DNA of 64,000 bases from Anaerolineae bacterium (GCA_022841825.1 JALHQT010000001.1:372001-436000), one strand, 5' to 3'. Shown: positions 15,793-24,342, counted from the stretch's first letter. Notes: generated from the letters alone by a model not told the origin. Made by a program: numbers and translations.

Positions 15793-17175
15793 GTGGTTGT
15801 AGCACGTCAACGGCGCGACATGCCGAGCGCGCCGCTTTATACACGCGCGGATGTCGTCGCCCTGAGCGACGCCAGCGCCGACCCCCAGTGGCTGCGCGAG
15901 GCGCGCCTTGCGGCGTGGGATCTGTACGAACATCTGCCCATGCCCTCACGCCAGCAGGAAGAGTGGCGGCGCACCGATTACCGCCACATCCGCTGGGATG
16001 AAGTGAGCAAGTTGCCCAACGGCGTGACGCCGAGCATCGACCGCGTGCCGGAGCATATGCTCCAACCGCTGGTCGAAGGCGAGCAGGGCGGCATGATTGT
16101 GTTCGTCGATGGCAAACTGGTACGAAATCAATTCAGCGAGCGGCTGGCGGCGCAGGGCGTTATCTTCACCGACCTGCACACGGCTGCGCGCCAGCACGAA
16201 ACGCTGCTGCGCACCCATCTCATGACCAAAGCGGTTAAGCCGACCGATGGCAAGTTCGCGGCGCTGCACGCGGCGTTGTGGACTCACGGCGTATTCGTGT
16301 ATGTGCCGCGCGGCAAAATGATTGAAGAGCCGATGCATGTCGTCATGTACCAGTCTGCCGACGGTATGACGACGATGGGGCATGTGCTGGTGGTGCTGGA
16401 CGAAGCGTCTCAGGCGACCGTCCTGGTCGATTACCAGGGCAAGGCGGGAGAGTCGCAGTCCAGCTATGTCGGCGTGACCGAACTGCTGGTCGGCGATGCC
16501 GCTAACCTGAAGTACGTCGGCTTGCAGGATTGGAGTCGTCAGACGTTCGAGTTCAGCCATCAGCGCGCGCGCGTCGGGCGCGATGGGCAGCTCGATTGGG
16601 TGATCGGTACGATGGGCGGCGAATTCGTCAAGGCGTTTGTCGAAGTCGAGCTGGATGGGCAGGGCGCGCACGGTCGCGTGAGCGGCATGTTCTTCGCGGA
16701 TCAGGCGCAGCTCTTCGACCATGACACGCAGCAGAACCATAACGCGCCGCTGACCACCAGCGACTTGCTGTTTAAGGGCGCGGCAAAGGACGAAGCGCGC
16801 ACCGTCTGGCAGGGCATGATCAAGAGTCTGCCGCAGATGCAGAAGATTGACGGCTTCCAGGCGAGTCGCAACCTGCTCCTCAGCCCGGACGCGAGGATGG
16901 ATGGTATTCCCGGACTGGAAATCGAGGCGGATGATGTTCGCTGCACGCATGCCGCTACCTTTGGCACGCTCGAAGAGCAGCAGGTCTTCTATCTGATGAG
17001 TCGCGGCATTGACCGCGCGGATGCTGAGTTGATGGTGACCGAGGGCTTCTTTGACGAGCTGCTTGCACGCATTCCTTTTGAGCGCGTGAGAGCGCGGTTG
17101 CGGGCATCGCTGGACGAGAAGATCGTTGGGCACGACCTTGACCACCGCGATGTTCTTGAGGTCTGGGTGGCGTAA
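15793..17175 (+). CDS. sufD: Fe-S cluster assembly protein SufD
   Basis: Partner of SufB in the scaffold complex, 460 residues. It shares the beta-helix core (FVYVPRGKMIEEPMHV, VDYQGKAGESQSSYVG) and the SufB/SufD C-terminal pattern (RCTHAATFGTLEEQQVFYLMSRGI, then FFDELLARIPFERVRARL). The GTG start at 15793 is preferred because GGAGGAG lies 9 nt upstream; an internal ATG at 15820 is possible. No sufS, sufU or sufE gene follows, so the sulfur-supplying desulfurase must be elsewhere. A terminator ends the operon. Confidence 0.95.
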   Translation: MVVARQRRDMPSAPLYTRADVVALSDASADPQWLREARLAAWDLYEHLPMPSRQQEEWRRTDYRHIRWDEVSKLPNGVTPSIDRVPEHMLQPLVEGEQGGMIVFVDGKLVRNQFSERLAAQGVIFTDLHTAARQHETLLRTHLMTKAVKPTDGKFAALHAALWTHGVFVYVPRGKMIEEPMHVVMYQSADGMTTMGHVLVVLDEASQATVLVDYQGKAGESQSSYVGVTELLVGDAANLKYVGLQDWSRQTFEFSHQRARVGRDGQLDWVIGTMGGEFVKAFVEVELDGQGAHGRVSGMFFADQAQLFDHDTQQNHNAPLTTSDLLFKGAAKDEARTVWQGMIKSLPQMQKIDGFQASRNLLLSPDARMDGIPGLEIEADDVRCTHAATFGTLEEQQVFYLMSRGIDRADAELMVTEGFFDELLARIPFERVRARLRASLDEKIVGHDLDHRDVLEVWVA

Positions 17176-17198
17176 AACTCAGATTGGGTCTAAAACGG

Positions 17199-17237
17199 AC
17201 GGGCGTCCATGTAGCAGTATGGATGCCCGTTTCGTTT
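17199..17237 (+). terminator. Terminator of the suf operon
   Basis: ACGGGCGTCCAT (17199-17210) pairs with ATGGATGCCCGT (17219-17230), a 12-bp stem with one G-U and an 8-nt loop, followed by TTCGTTT. Confidence 0.85.
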
Positions 17238-17255
17238 AGATGAGGAGAGTTCGAG

Positions 17256-18308
17256 ATGCATCGTGTCAGAATTGTGATGGTCGTCGTGTTGGTCGGGCTG
17301 CTCGCAGGAGCGGCGTTTGCGCAAGTCATGGAGTATGAGATCGTTGCTGAGGGTCTCAACAGCCCACGCCAGATCACGGTGTCCGACGATGGCAGCATCT
17401 TCATCGCCGAGGCGGGCGTCGGCGGCGAAGAGATCGGCGTAGACGAATTCGGCAGCGAAACGCCCATTGGTGCTTCCGCTCGTGTCACGGTCGTGTCGCC
17501 GGATGGCGAGCAGAGCGTTTACGTCGATGGCTTGTTCAGCCGAGGCTACTTTGGTGGCTACCTGGGCGCACATAAGCTCTTGCAGGCGGGTGGCTTGGAT
17601 TGGCTGCTGCTGGGCGAGGGGCTGCCGGCGGAGAACATGCCCGCCGATGCGTCGCCTGTGAGCGCGCTGGTCACTGTCGCGGAGGGTGAATTCACTCTGG
17701 TCGCCGATGTTCTGGCGGCGGAGACTGCTGAAAACCCGGACGGCGAAGAAGTCGTCTCCAATCCTACTGATTTTGCCGTCGGCGTGGATGGCGAAATCTA
17801 CATCATCGATTCGAGCGCGAATACGCTGTGGGTGTATACGGAAGCGGACGGCGTTGCGCCCGCAGCATCCTGGCCCGTCACGAATGATGTCAGCGCGGTG
17901 CCAACCTCCGTGGCGGTTGGGGCGGACGGCAGCATCTATGTGGCGTTCCTCGGCGGTTTCCCATTCCTGCCTGCTGACCAGGGGGGCACGTCGCGGATTG
18001 AACGCTGGGTGGATGGCGAGCTTGCCGAGACAATCACGGGGGTCAATCTGGTGACGGACTTCGTAGTCGCTGAAGATGGCACCATTTACGCCGTCCAGTT
18101 TGCCGACAGCTTCGGCGACGCAGGTTATACGCCGGACAGCGGCAGCGTCGTGGCAGTCACAGCCGATGGCGTGGAGGTTATTGCCGAAGGGCTGCCGTAC
18201 CCGTATGGAATCGCAGTCGATGCCAATGGCGACCTGCTGGTCGGCATCAGCACGACATACGTTGCACCGGATGCGGGGCAGGTGGTGCGCATTCCGATGG
18301 GAATGTAG
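17256..18308 (+). CDS. Secreted ScyD/ScyE-like beta-propeller protein
   Basis: Exported protein of 350 residues. A signal peptide (about 1-23, VVLVGLLAGAAFA) is followed by repeated beta-propeller blades with motifs such as SDDGSIFIAEAG, GVDGEIYIIDSS, GADGSIYVAF and AEDGTIYAVQF. The opening EIVAEGLNSPRQI is typical of the ScyD/ScyE family; members have unknown or pigment-related extracellular functions and the activity here is not known. GAGGAGAG precedes the ATG. It stands alone after the suf terminator and is convergent with the next gene. Confidence 0.8.
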   Translation: MHRVRIVMVVVLVGLLAGAAFAQVMEYEIVAEGLNSPRQITVSDDGSIFIAEAGVGGEEIGVDEFGSETPIGASARVTVVSPDGEQSVYVDGLFSRGYFGGYLGAHKLLQAGGLDWLLLGEGLPAENMPADASPVSALVTVAEGEFTLVADVLAAETAENPDGEEVVSNPTDFAVGVDGEIYIIDSSANTLWVYTEADGVAPAASWPVTNDVSAVPTSVAVGADGSIYVAFLGGFPFLPADQGGTSRIERWVDGELAETITGVNLVTDFVVAEDGTIYAVQFADSFGDAGYTPDSGSVVAVTADGVEVIAEGLPYPYGIAVDANGDLLVGISTTYVAPDAGQVVRIPMGM

Positions 18309-18359
18309 TGACCGGCTGCTAGCAAGGGTGCTGCGAACCTTTTAGAGAGCGTCAGCACG

Positions 18360-18412
18360 AACGCGGGATGTCTTTGGCGCGCACCGCGCCCGCCTTCAGG
18401 ACATCTCGCGTT
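18360..18412. repeat. Branched inverted repeat between convergent genes
   Basis: AACGCGGGATGTC (18360-18372) pairs with GACATCTCGCGTT (18400-18412) with one G-U. A second dyad, GGCGCG-CAC-CGCGCC (18376-18390), sits inside the loop. The right arm lies over the last codons of the minus-strand gene. There is no T-run, so it may block transcription from both sides without being a classical terminator. Confidence 0.6.
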
Positions 18413-19025
18413 GGAAGAGATTGCCGCTGGTCGCTTCTGTCGTAGGTGAGAAACCCATCCGCAGCAGGTACTTCTGATGCGCCTCATTGCCAGGCACGCT
18501 GTAGAGCGTACGTACCCCTTTGGCGGGCAGCAGGCGGCTGAGTTCTTCGTACAGGAATTTGCCGGGTCCGAGGTCACGATAGCCCGCGATGACATAATCG
18601 AGATCGATGAGATAGCGCCCCGCCGCATCTTTTTCCGTGATGAACAACCCCACAGGCATCATGTCGCGCAGGATCAGGAATGTCAGGTCGTTGGCGTGAG
18701 GCTTGTGCTCGAAACTGGGAACAAAGCGCGCGATGTCCTTGCGATGAAATTCGATGAAGCTGCGCACATACGCAGAGTCTGGGCTGACTTCGAGCAGGCG
18801 GAAATAATGCTTTGTCGTCAGCATTTGGACGAGGAAATAGATGTTGATGGCGATGATGATGCCATTGGTGATAAATATCGGCGGAGCAGTGAGCATCCAT
18901 CCATATATGAACCATGCAATCGATCCGATGAGGCTGACGAAGCGCAACCGGAGAACGGACGTCATCGTTAGGGAGATGATGACCAGTATTGATGCGATAT
19001 AGCCGATAATCTCGATGGTCGTCAT
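18396..19025 (-). CDS. YgjV-like membrane segment fused to GNAT-like domain
   Basis: A 209-residue protein in two parts. Residues 1-75 form three membrane helices with a pattern like the YgjV family (GYIASILVIISLTM, GSIAWFIYGWM, GIIIAINIYFLVQM). Residues about 80-205 look like a GNAT-type acyltransferase fold (FLILRDMMPVGLFI strand pair, DYVIAGYRDLGPGKFLYEEL where acetyl-CoA would bind, and VPGNEAHQKYLLRMGF near the end). The activity is unknown. GGAAG lies just upstream of the ATG. A branched dyad covers its stop codon. Confidence 0.72.
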   Translation of the reverse strand: MTTIEIIGYIASILVIISLTMTSVLRLRFVSLIGSIAWFIYGWMLTAPPIFITNGIIIAINIYFLVQMLTTKHYFRLLEVSPDSAYVRSFIEFHRKDIARFVPSFEHKPHANDLTFLILRDMMPVGLFITEKDAAGRYLIDLDYVIAGYRDLGPGKFLYEELSRLLPAKGVRTLYSVPGNEAHQKYLLRMGFSPTTEATSGNLFQREMS

Positions 19026-19167
19026 AACTACTTCCCAAAAAACTCAGCACCATGACGAGTATCATCCGCAGCGCCACGAATTTCAACCTGCGTACTCACT
19101 GACTTCTTAGACCAGTGTGCCGCCTGGGCAAGCATAATTTCGCTATCAACGGTAATGGAGGGATCAC

Positions 19168-19500
19168 ATGGCAGAACAAGCGCCGACGTTCGTGACGGTT
19201 TGCAGGATGGATGAACTCCCGCCTGGAAACCGGATGGTCGTCGAAATTGGACGGAAGTGGATTGTCATCTTCAACGTCAACGGCGAGTTTCACGCCATCG
19301 AAGACCTGTGCAGCCATGACGAAGTTGCGCTTTCCGAGGGAACTCTGATTGACGACTACACGATTGAATGCAGCGCGCATGGCGCATGCTTCGACATCCG
19401 CACCGGCGCTGTCAAAGCCCCGCCCGCGAATGTCCCAGTCCGGCGTTTCGGGACTCGTGTGGTGGACGGTGAAGTGCAGGTCACGGCGCGCCCCGTGTGA
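19168..19500 (+). CDS. Rieske [2Fe-2S] ferredoxin
   Basis: Soluble Rieske-type electron carrier of 110 residues. The ligands are Cys48 and His50 (CSH) and Cys68 and His71 (CSAH), giving C-x-H-x17-C-x2-H, the spacing of dioxygenase-type Rieske ferredoxins. There is no membrane anchor and no oxygenase nearby, so its partner is unknown. GGAGGG precedes the ATG. It is a single-gene unit. Confidence 0.92.
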   Translation: MAEQAPTFVTVCRMDELPPGNRMVVEIGRKWIVIFNVNGEFHAIEDLCSHDEVALSEGTLIDDYTIECSAHGACFDIRTGAVKAPPANVPVRRFGTRVVDGEVQVTARPV

Positions 19501-19584
19501 TGTGAAGGGCGTGAATCTCTAGACACCTGCGCACAAAGTGGCGTTATCCTACACTTAGAGTTGTGGAAGTGTTGAGGATGTGCC

Positions 19585-21048
19585 ATGAAGACGTTGTGCG
19601 TTATGGCTATCGTGATGCTCTCGGTGATGCCTGCATTTGCACAGGAAGCTCCGATATGTGAGCCTCTGGACGCGGCAGGTGTTTTTGCTGCCTGCGGCGA
19701 CCTGGACTCCGGCGAAATCTGTATCTCCAAAGGCGCGCCTCAGGTGAGCCTGCGCGAAGATATCGCGCTCTCGGCGGTTGACGAGCGCGTCTCCGTCAAT
19801 AGTTTTGACTCGGTCATCACGCAGCAGGGTGATACTCTTCGCGTTCGACTCCCGGCAAATCTGGATGATGAACAGGCGTTGGAGGGCGTGCTCTTTGGCG
19901 GCGCGACTCTCACCAATGTCGTGCCGAATGTTGGGACGTTGGATGCGGTCACCGCCGACAATGCGCGTGTGCGTTCGACGCCCGATACTTCAACTGACGC
20001 AAATATCCTCGACGTACTGCCTGCCGGCAGCGGCGTGACGGCTGTCGGTCGCGACGAGACGGGTGACTGGCTGCAAATCCGCTATGGCGATGGCTCAGTC
20101 GGCTGGACGGCGGACTTTCTGCTGCGGGTGAGCGGCGACATCATGACCCTGCCGATTGGGCAGGCAGAAGTGCCCGTATTCAGCCCCATGCAGTCATTCA
20201 CGCTCGCCGCGCTTCCCGAAGCGACTGCCTGTGCAGAGAGCGTGCCGCCGGGAATGTTGCTTTATTCCGCCACGCCGAATACCCGCTTCACGGTCAACGG
20301 TGCCAATGTCACGTTCGACGGCGTGCTCTTCGCCATGCCGACGCAGCAGGTTGGGCGTCCAGCGGTGCGGCTGGAACTCTTCTCAGGGCGTGCGGTTGTC
20401 CAGACGGAACAGGGAGTTCAGTTCGTCGTGCCGGGCAGCGCGACGACGGTCGTCGTCAGCGCCGACCTGACGACGCCACTCGACGCACCACTGGAGGTTA
20501 TCCCCGCGACATCCGGCTTGGCAGCCCTTCTGGCACCCCTGGTTGCCCAGCTTTCCAACAACGCCGTACAGACGCTCGCGGAACCTGCGCAGGGCGGTCA
20601 GATCGACGCGCAGATGTTGAGCCTGTTCGCGCCAGATGGTCTGCTGCCAGGGCAGTATCGCCTGACAAACCTGATCGTCGATGCGCCGACGCCGCTGCCA
20701 GATTTTGACTGCGCGCTCGGAAGCGCGGCTGTGTCCGAAGATTGGACGGAGATGGTCGTGCCGCAGATTGGCAGCCTGACGACGTTCTCTCCGGATATGG
20801 GCGCTGCGCTGCTGGAGACGTTTCAGGTGGATGTACTGCCCGGCGTGCAGATCATCGGCGCGTCGCTGAACGATCATAACAACCCGTTGTACCGCACGAT
20901 TCCTGAGAGCAACGGCGAAAATGCGGCACGCACAATCGTCGTCAATTCGCTGACCTCGTTCACCTACATCGAATCGTGGGCAGTGCGTTCCGGTGACCTC
21001 GCCGCCGCCTGTTACAACCAGTTCACCTGGGAGTGGACAGCCCCGTAG
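19585..21048 (+). CDS. Secreted protein with SH3b domain
   Basis: Exported protein of 487 residues. A signal peptide (about 1-20, VMLSVMPAFAQ) is followed by a Cys-containing segment (CEPLDAAGVFAACGDLDSGEICIS) and a bacterial SH3 domain at about 120-180 (AVTADNARVRSTPDTSTDANILDVLPAGS). The C-terminal half is beta-rich and resembles a FecR-like region (VRLELFSGRAVVQTEQGVQFVVPG). The role is unknown; SH3b domains often bind wall peptides. A hairpin follows the gene. Confidence 0.75.
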   Translation: MKTLCVMAIVMLSVMPAFAQEAPICEPLDAAGVFAACGDLDSGEICISKGAPQVSLREDIALSAVDERVSVNSFDSVITQQGDTLRVRLPANLDDEQALEGVLFGGATLTNVVPNVGTLDAVTADNARVRSTPDTSTDANILDVLPAGSGVTAVGRDETGDWLQIRYGDGSVGWTADFLLRVSGDIMTLPIGQAEVPVFSPMQSFTLAALPEATACAESVPPGMLLYSATPNTRFTVNGANVTFDGVLFAMPTQQVGRPAVRLELFSGRAVVQTEQGVQFVVPGSATTVVVSADLTTPLDAPLEVIPATSGLAALLAPLVAQLSNNAVQTLAEPAQGGQIDAQMLSLFAPDGLLPGQYRLTNLIVDAPTPLPDFDCALGSAAVSEDWTEMVVPQIGSLTTFSPDMGAALLETFQVDVLPGVQIIGASLNDHNNPLYRTIPESNGENAARTIVVNSLTSFTYIESWAVRSGDLAAACYNQFTWEWTAP

Positions 21049-21115
21049 CTGGTGCCAAAAATTGAGCTGCGACTGCAAGGCATGGCGCTCCAGCAATCGC
21101 TTGTATTCTGATGAT

Positions 21116-21156
21116 CTCCGGGGTTCAATTCGCGCATGCGAAGACGAACCCCGGAG
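21116..21156 (+). promoter_or_regulatory. Hairpin that buries the GDPD ribosome binding site
   Basis: CTCCGGGGTTC (21116-21126) pairs perfectly over 11 bp with GAACCCCGGAG (21146-21156); an inner dyad TTCGC-GCAT-GCGAA fills the loop. The right arm ends in GGAG (21153-21156), which is exactly 7 nt before the ATG at 21164 and is the only visible ribosome binding site. The structure could end the upstream transcript or control translation of the downstream gene. Confidence 0.6.
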
Positions 21157-21163
21157 TTGATCT

Positions 21164-21895
21164 ATGTCAAATCGCCCCCTCGTGATCGGACATCGCGGCG
21201 CGAGCGCCTACGCGCCCATGAACACTATCCCCGCTTTCGAGCTTGCCGCCGACCAAGGTGCGGACGGTATCGAGTTCGATGTCTGGTTGTCGAAAGATGG
21301 CGTTCCGGTCATTCTGCATGATTTCGAAGTTGATGCGACAACCAATGGGCACGGCAGGATCTGCGACATGACCCTGAGCGCGCTGAAGCAGTTGGACGCC
21401 GGGTCATGGAAGAGCAGCGCTTATGCCGACACGCGCATCCCAACGCTGGAAGAGGTCTTTAGCGCACTGGGAGAGCGCTTCAAGCTGATCAATGTCGAGA
21501 TCAAATCGGATGACGCGATGATCGCGGGTGTGGAAGCGGCGGTGCTGAGCGTCATTCAGCGACACAGGATGCAAGAACGCATCATCGTCTCGTCGTTCGA
21601 TCCGCGCGTGTTGCAGCGTTTTGCTGCCATCGCGCCAGACATTCAAATCGGCTTTCTGGAATGGGAGGGCACGCCGCCGGAAGCCTATGGGCTGGCGAAG
21701 CTGGTTCGGCACGAGGCGCTTCATCCGCATCATACGCAGGTCGATGAAGGGTATATGCGCCGCGCCAAAGATGTTGGACGCAAGGTGAATACCTGGACTG
21801 TGAACGACACAGCGGAGGCGCTGCGCTTGCAACGGTTAGGCGTGGATGCCATCATTACTGACATGCCAGACGTAATGCTGGCGCTATTCAGATAG
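21164..21895 (+). CDS. ugpQ: Glycerophosphodiester phosphodiesterase
   Basis: Metal-dependent enzyme that cleaves glycerophosphodiesters to glycerol-3-phosphate and an alcohol. The 243-residue sequence shows the family order: VIGHRGAS (catalytic His-Arg), GIEFDVWLSKDG (metal Glu and Asp), VILHDFEVDATTNG (second His), NVEIKSD (metal Glu), IVSSFDP and a C-terminal VNTWTVND followed by GVDAIITDMPD. One oddity: the usual PENT is PMNT here; that Glu is not one of the metal ligands in known structures. There is no signal peptide, so it is cytoplasmic. Its ribosome site lies in the hairpin at 21116-21156. The GNAT gene starts 7 nt later. Confidence 0.93.
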   Translation: MSNRPLVIGHRGASAYAPMNTIPAFELAADQGADGIEFDVWLSKDGVPVILHDFEVDATTNGHGRICDMTLSALKQLDAGSWKSSAYADTRIPTLEEVFSALGERFKLINVEIKSDDAMIAGVEAAVLSVIQRHRMQERIIVSSFDPRVLQRFAAIAPDIQIGFLEWEGTPPEAYGLAKLVRHEALHPHHTQVDEGYMRRAKDVGRKVNTWTVNDTAEALRLQRLGVDAIITDMPDVMLALFR

Positions 21896-21902
21896 GGGCT
21901 AG

Positions 21903-22358
21903 ATGACCAACATATCGCTGAGGGACATCAACAAGCAGAACTGGCGGACTATCGCGCGCCTGTCTGATCAACTCTCCGAAGAACAGCGCAAGTTTGTCGC
22001 GCACAATGCGATTTCGATGCTTGATTACCACTATGACCAGGATACGCTCGGTCAAAAGGCAATCTACATCGATGATACGCCTGTCGGGTATGTGCTGTAC
22101 GGGATTGATGAGCAGGATGCCACAACCTGGTGGATCATCCGCTTGATGATTGCGCCTGCGTACCAGGGGCGCGGGGTTGGGCGCAGCGCCATGCAGCAGA
22201 TCATCGCGATGCTTCGGTTGATGCCAAACTGTCGAGCCATCGACATTAGTTTTGTACCCGCGAACAAAGGCGCAAAGCATTTGTACGAACAGCTTGGCTT
22301 CAAGGACACGGGGAAAGTCGAGGATGGTGAGATCGTGTTTCGTTTGGACATCACTTGA
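21903..22358 (+). CDS. GNAT family N-acetyltransferase
   Basis: A 151-residue GNAT-fold acyltransferase. The acetyl-CoA loop is clear: MIAPAYQGRGVGRSAMQQII (Q/RxxGxG/A), followed by the late strand and helix AIDISFVPANKGAKHLYEQLGFKDTGK. The substrate is unknown. AGGGG lies shortly before the ATG. The gene is in a three-gene group with the GDPD upstream and the methyltransferase downstream, the latter overlapping by 4 nt. Confidence 0.9.
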   Translation: MTNISLRDINKQNWRTIARLSDQLSEEQRKFVAHNAISMLDYHYDQDTLGQKAIYIDDTPVGYVLYGIDEQDATTWWIIRLMIAPAYQGRGVGRSAMQQIIAMLRLMPNCRAIDISFVPANKGAKHLYEQLGFKDTGKVEDGEIVFRLDIT

Positions 22359-23032
22359 AAGTGCTTTGGGCTTCAGCTATACGCTTTGGCTTTCGGCTGC
22401 TCTATTACGAGATGGCGTGGACGTATGATGTGGTCAGCCGTCTCGTCTCGTTTGGGCAGTGGCGCGATTGGACACGCGCGGCGCTTGACCACATCCCGGC
22501 GCAGTCAGACGGTGTGGTGCTAGAAATCGCGCATGGTACGGGGAATTTGCAGCTCGACCTTCATGCGCGTGGCTTCCGTGCGGTCGGGTTGGACTTGTCG
22601 CCGGAGATGGGGAAGATCGCCTGGGGAAAACTCAGGCGCGCGGGATTCCGTCCTCAACTTGTGCGCGGCAGCGCGCTGGCGCTGCCCTTCGCGGACGCAT
22701 CGATTCACAGCATCGTCTGTACGTTTCCGACACCGTTCATCCTGGAGAGCGCAACGTTGAGCGAGGCGCATCGAGTCTTGCAACCAGGCGGGCGTATGGT
22801 GATTGTGCCGAATGCGGTGCTGGTGGGCGCGGATGCAGGGACTGCGGCGCTGGAATGGCTGTACCGGGTCACAGGACAGCGCGGTGGCGAGAAATTTGAT
22901 GTTACGGGCTACTTTGCGCGCTTCGGCTTTGAGGTACAAATCCACCTGCAAACCATGCGGCAAAGCGTCGTCACCGTGATTGTCGCGGAAAAAGCCTCCG
23001 CGGTCATGCGGCAAGACCCTTCTCAGTCGTGA
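22355..23032 (+). CDS. SAM-dependent methyltransferase
   Basis: Class I methyltransferase of 225 residues. Motif I is VLEIAHGTGNLQLDLH, with motif II as AVGLDLSPEM and a later GSALALPFADASIHSIVCTFP region typical of the Methyltransf_11 type. The N-terminal amphipathic helix (YYEMAWTYDVVSRLVSFGQW) may sit on the membrane, as in small-molecule or quinone methyltransferases; the substrate is unknown. The start is TTG at 22355, overlapping the stop of the GNAT gene (TTGA), which implies coupled translation. Confidence 0.85.
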   Translation: MKVLWASAIRFGFRLLYYEMAWTYDVVSRLVSFGQWRDWTRAALDHIPAQSDGVVLEIAHGTGNLQLDLHARGFRAVGLDLSPEMGKIAWGKLRRAGFRPQLVRGSALALPFADASIHSIVCTFPTPFILESATLSEAHRVLQPGGRMVIVPNAVLVGADAGTAALEWLYRVTGQRGGEKFDVTGYFARFGFEVQIHLQTMRQSVVTVIVAEKASAVMRQDPSQS

Positions 23033-23058
23033 CATGTTGTGCTATATTCTGGTCATAT

Positions 23059-23131
23059 GGTGGATGTAGCTCAATGGCGGAGCTCTTGATTGTGGATCAA
23101 GTGGTTGTGGGTTCGAGCCCCATCATCCACC
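23059..23131 (+). tRNA. tRNA-His (anticodon GTG)
   Basis: G(-1) at 23059 pairs with C73 at 23131, the tRNA-His identity pair. The acceptor stem GTGGATG (23060-23066) pairs with CATCCAC (23124-23130). The anticodon stem CTTGA/TCAAG surrounds the loop TTGTGGA with anticodon GTG. The T arm has GTGGG-TTCGAGC-CCCAT. A TATATT (23043-23048) lies just upstream as a possible -10. Confidence 0.95.
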
Positions 23132-23135
23132 CAAG

Positions 23136-23166
23136 GCGACTTCAGCAATGAAGTCGCTTTTTGTTT
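23136..23166 (+). terminator. Terminator of tRNA-His
   Basis: GCGACTTC (23136-23143) and GAAGTCGC (23150-23157) form a perfect 8-bp stem with a 6-nt loop, followed by a T-run. Confidence 0.9.
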
Positions 23167-23175
23167 GGTGTATCG

Positions 23176-24342
23176 CTAGACGTGTGGGCGTAACTTGACC
23201 AGTCGCCTGCGCATCTGGGTGCGCAGCCCTCGGCTCATACCTCCAACGGCGGCAAAAGGCATGAATGCTACGGGATCTGGCTGCGGTTCAGGAGCGGGTG
23301 CTGCTGACGCTTTCTTACTGCGGGATGCCTTGGGCTTTTGGCTGACTTCCGTAGCTTCTGGCTTCGCTTCCTCGACGGCGACTTTTTGGTATTCGCCGGT
23401 CTCGCTAGGGCGGGCGACACCGAAAACCTCCCAGATGCTCATGTTGCTGGTATCCATGAGCCGCTGCGAATCGGTTGGCGCTGGCTCTGGAATGACAAAC
23501 GCGGGCTGGAGAGCCGACGATTCCTCATCAAGCTCCCGGCGTACTGCATCGATGTCGATGGGCTGTGCATTCCCCAGCATATCGCGCACCGGTAGGGTGT
23601 CGTCCGTCACATTCGGCAGATCGGCAATGAAATCTGGCTCGTGGGTGGGCGCGGCGGTCGTAGAGGCGGGATAGGACGCGATCTGCTCGTCTGTGATCGC
23701 TGGGACGGCGCGTGTCGGACGTGTGTCATCCTGGTTAATCGGCGGCTCGAAAATTACGGGTCCGCCAGAGACAGGTGGGTTGACAGGGTGATCGCTCTCC
23801 AGCACTGCGCTGGGATGGCGCGGCTTGTACTGCGCGCGCGATTCTGCATCGGGCGCATCACGCATCAGTGCCTTGGTGTCGATGTTGGTATCCAAGGCAC
23901 GGGCGCGGTCGGTTTTGAGCTGAAGATAGAGCTTCTTCAGGCTGCCCTGTATGGAAGAGTCGAGCTGGCGGCTGACAGTCAGCGCATTGCGGACGCCGCT
24001 CAGTACGCCGCCCATTTCATACTCGAACGTCCACTGGACGATCGTGCCTTCTGCAATTTCCTGAAGGCGAATTGTGCTGATCGCGCGCTTAAGGGGGGGG
24101 CGTTCGACGTAAACGTACTGATAGCCAAGTCCCTCGTACCACGCTCGTATTTCGGCGACGAATTCGCGCCCGTTTTCGTGGGTTTCGCGCCAGCGCGTGC
24201 CGACCCCTTCGCTCTTGCTGGTCAAGATCGAAACCCCTTTGAGGTCGAGTTGCCAGCGCGGCGTATTGGCGAGTTTGCGTATGTACTCCCATACCACGCC
24301 TTGGGGTACGGGAATGAGAATGCGATGATCTACTGTGGTCAT
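23176..24342 (-). CDS. SRPBCC-domain protein with long disordered tail
   Basis: A 388-residue protein. Residues 1-145 form an SRPBCC/polyketide-cyclase-like domain (DHRILIPVPQGVVWEYIRKLANTPRWQ at the start, WRETHENGREF, and the TIVQWTFEYEMGG strand), a helix-grip fold that binds lipids or other hydrophobic ligands. The rest (about 155-388) is a low-complexity region rich in Pro, Glu, Ala, Asp and Ser, ending in a basic stretch (RGLRTQMRRRLVKLRPHV). No signal peptide is seen. The function is unknown. It is divergent from the small-membrane-protein group and ends about 10 nt after the tRNA-His terminator. Confidence 0.8.
   Translation of the reverse strand: MTTVDHRILIPVPQGVVWEYIRKLANTPRWQLDLKGVSILTSKSEGVGTRWRETHENGREFVAEIRAWYEGLGYQYVYVERPPLKRAISTIRLQEIAEGTIVQWTFEYEMGGVLSGVRNALTVSRQLDSSIQGSLKKLYLQLKTDRARALDTNIDTKALMRDAPDAESRAQYKPRHPSAVLESDHPVNPPVSGGPVIFEPPINQDDTRPTRAVPAITDEQIASYPASTTAAPTHEPDFIADLPNVTDDTLPVRDMLGNAQPIDIDAVRRELDEESSALQPAFVIPEPAPTDSQRLMDTSNMSIWEVFGVARPSETGEYQKVAVEEAKPEATEVSQKPKASRSKKASAAPAPEPQPDPVAFMPFAAVGGMSRGLRTQMRRRLVKLRPHV

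Noticed and set aside
14159-15949. Long minus-strand open frame opposite sufB and sufD
   Set aside because: It is a shadow of GC-rich genes, with no recognisable domains; the plus-strand genes have clear Suf motifs.
15946-17145. Minus-strand open frame opposite sufD
   Set aside because: Shadow frame in GC-rich coding DNA without a ribosome site or motifs.
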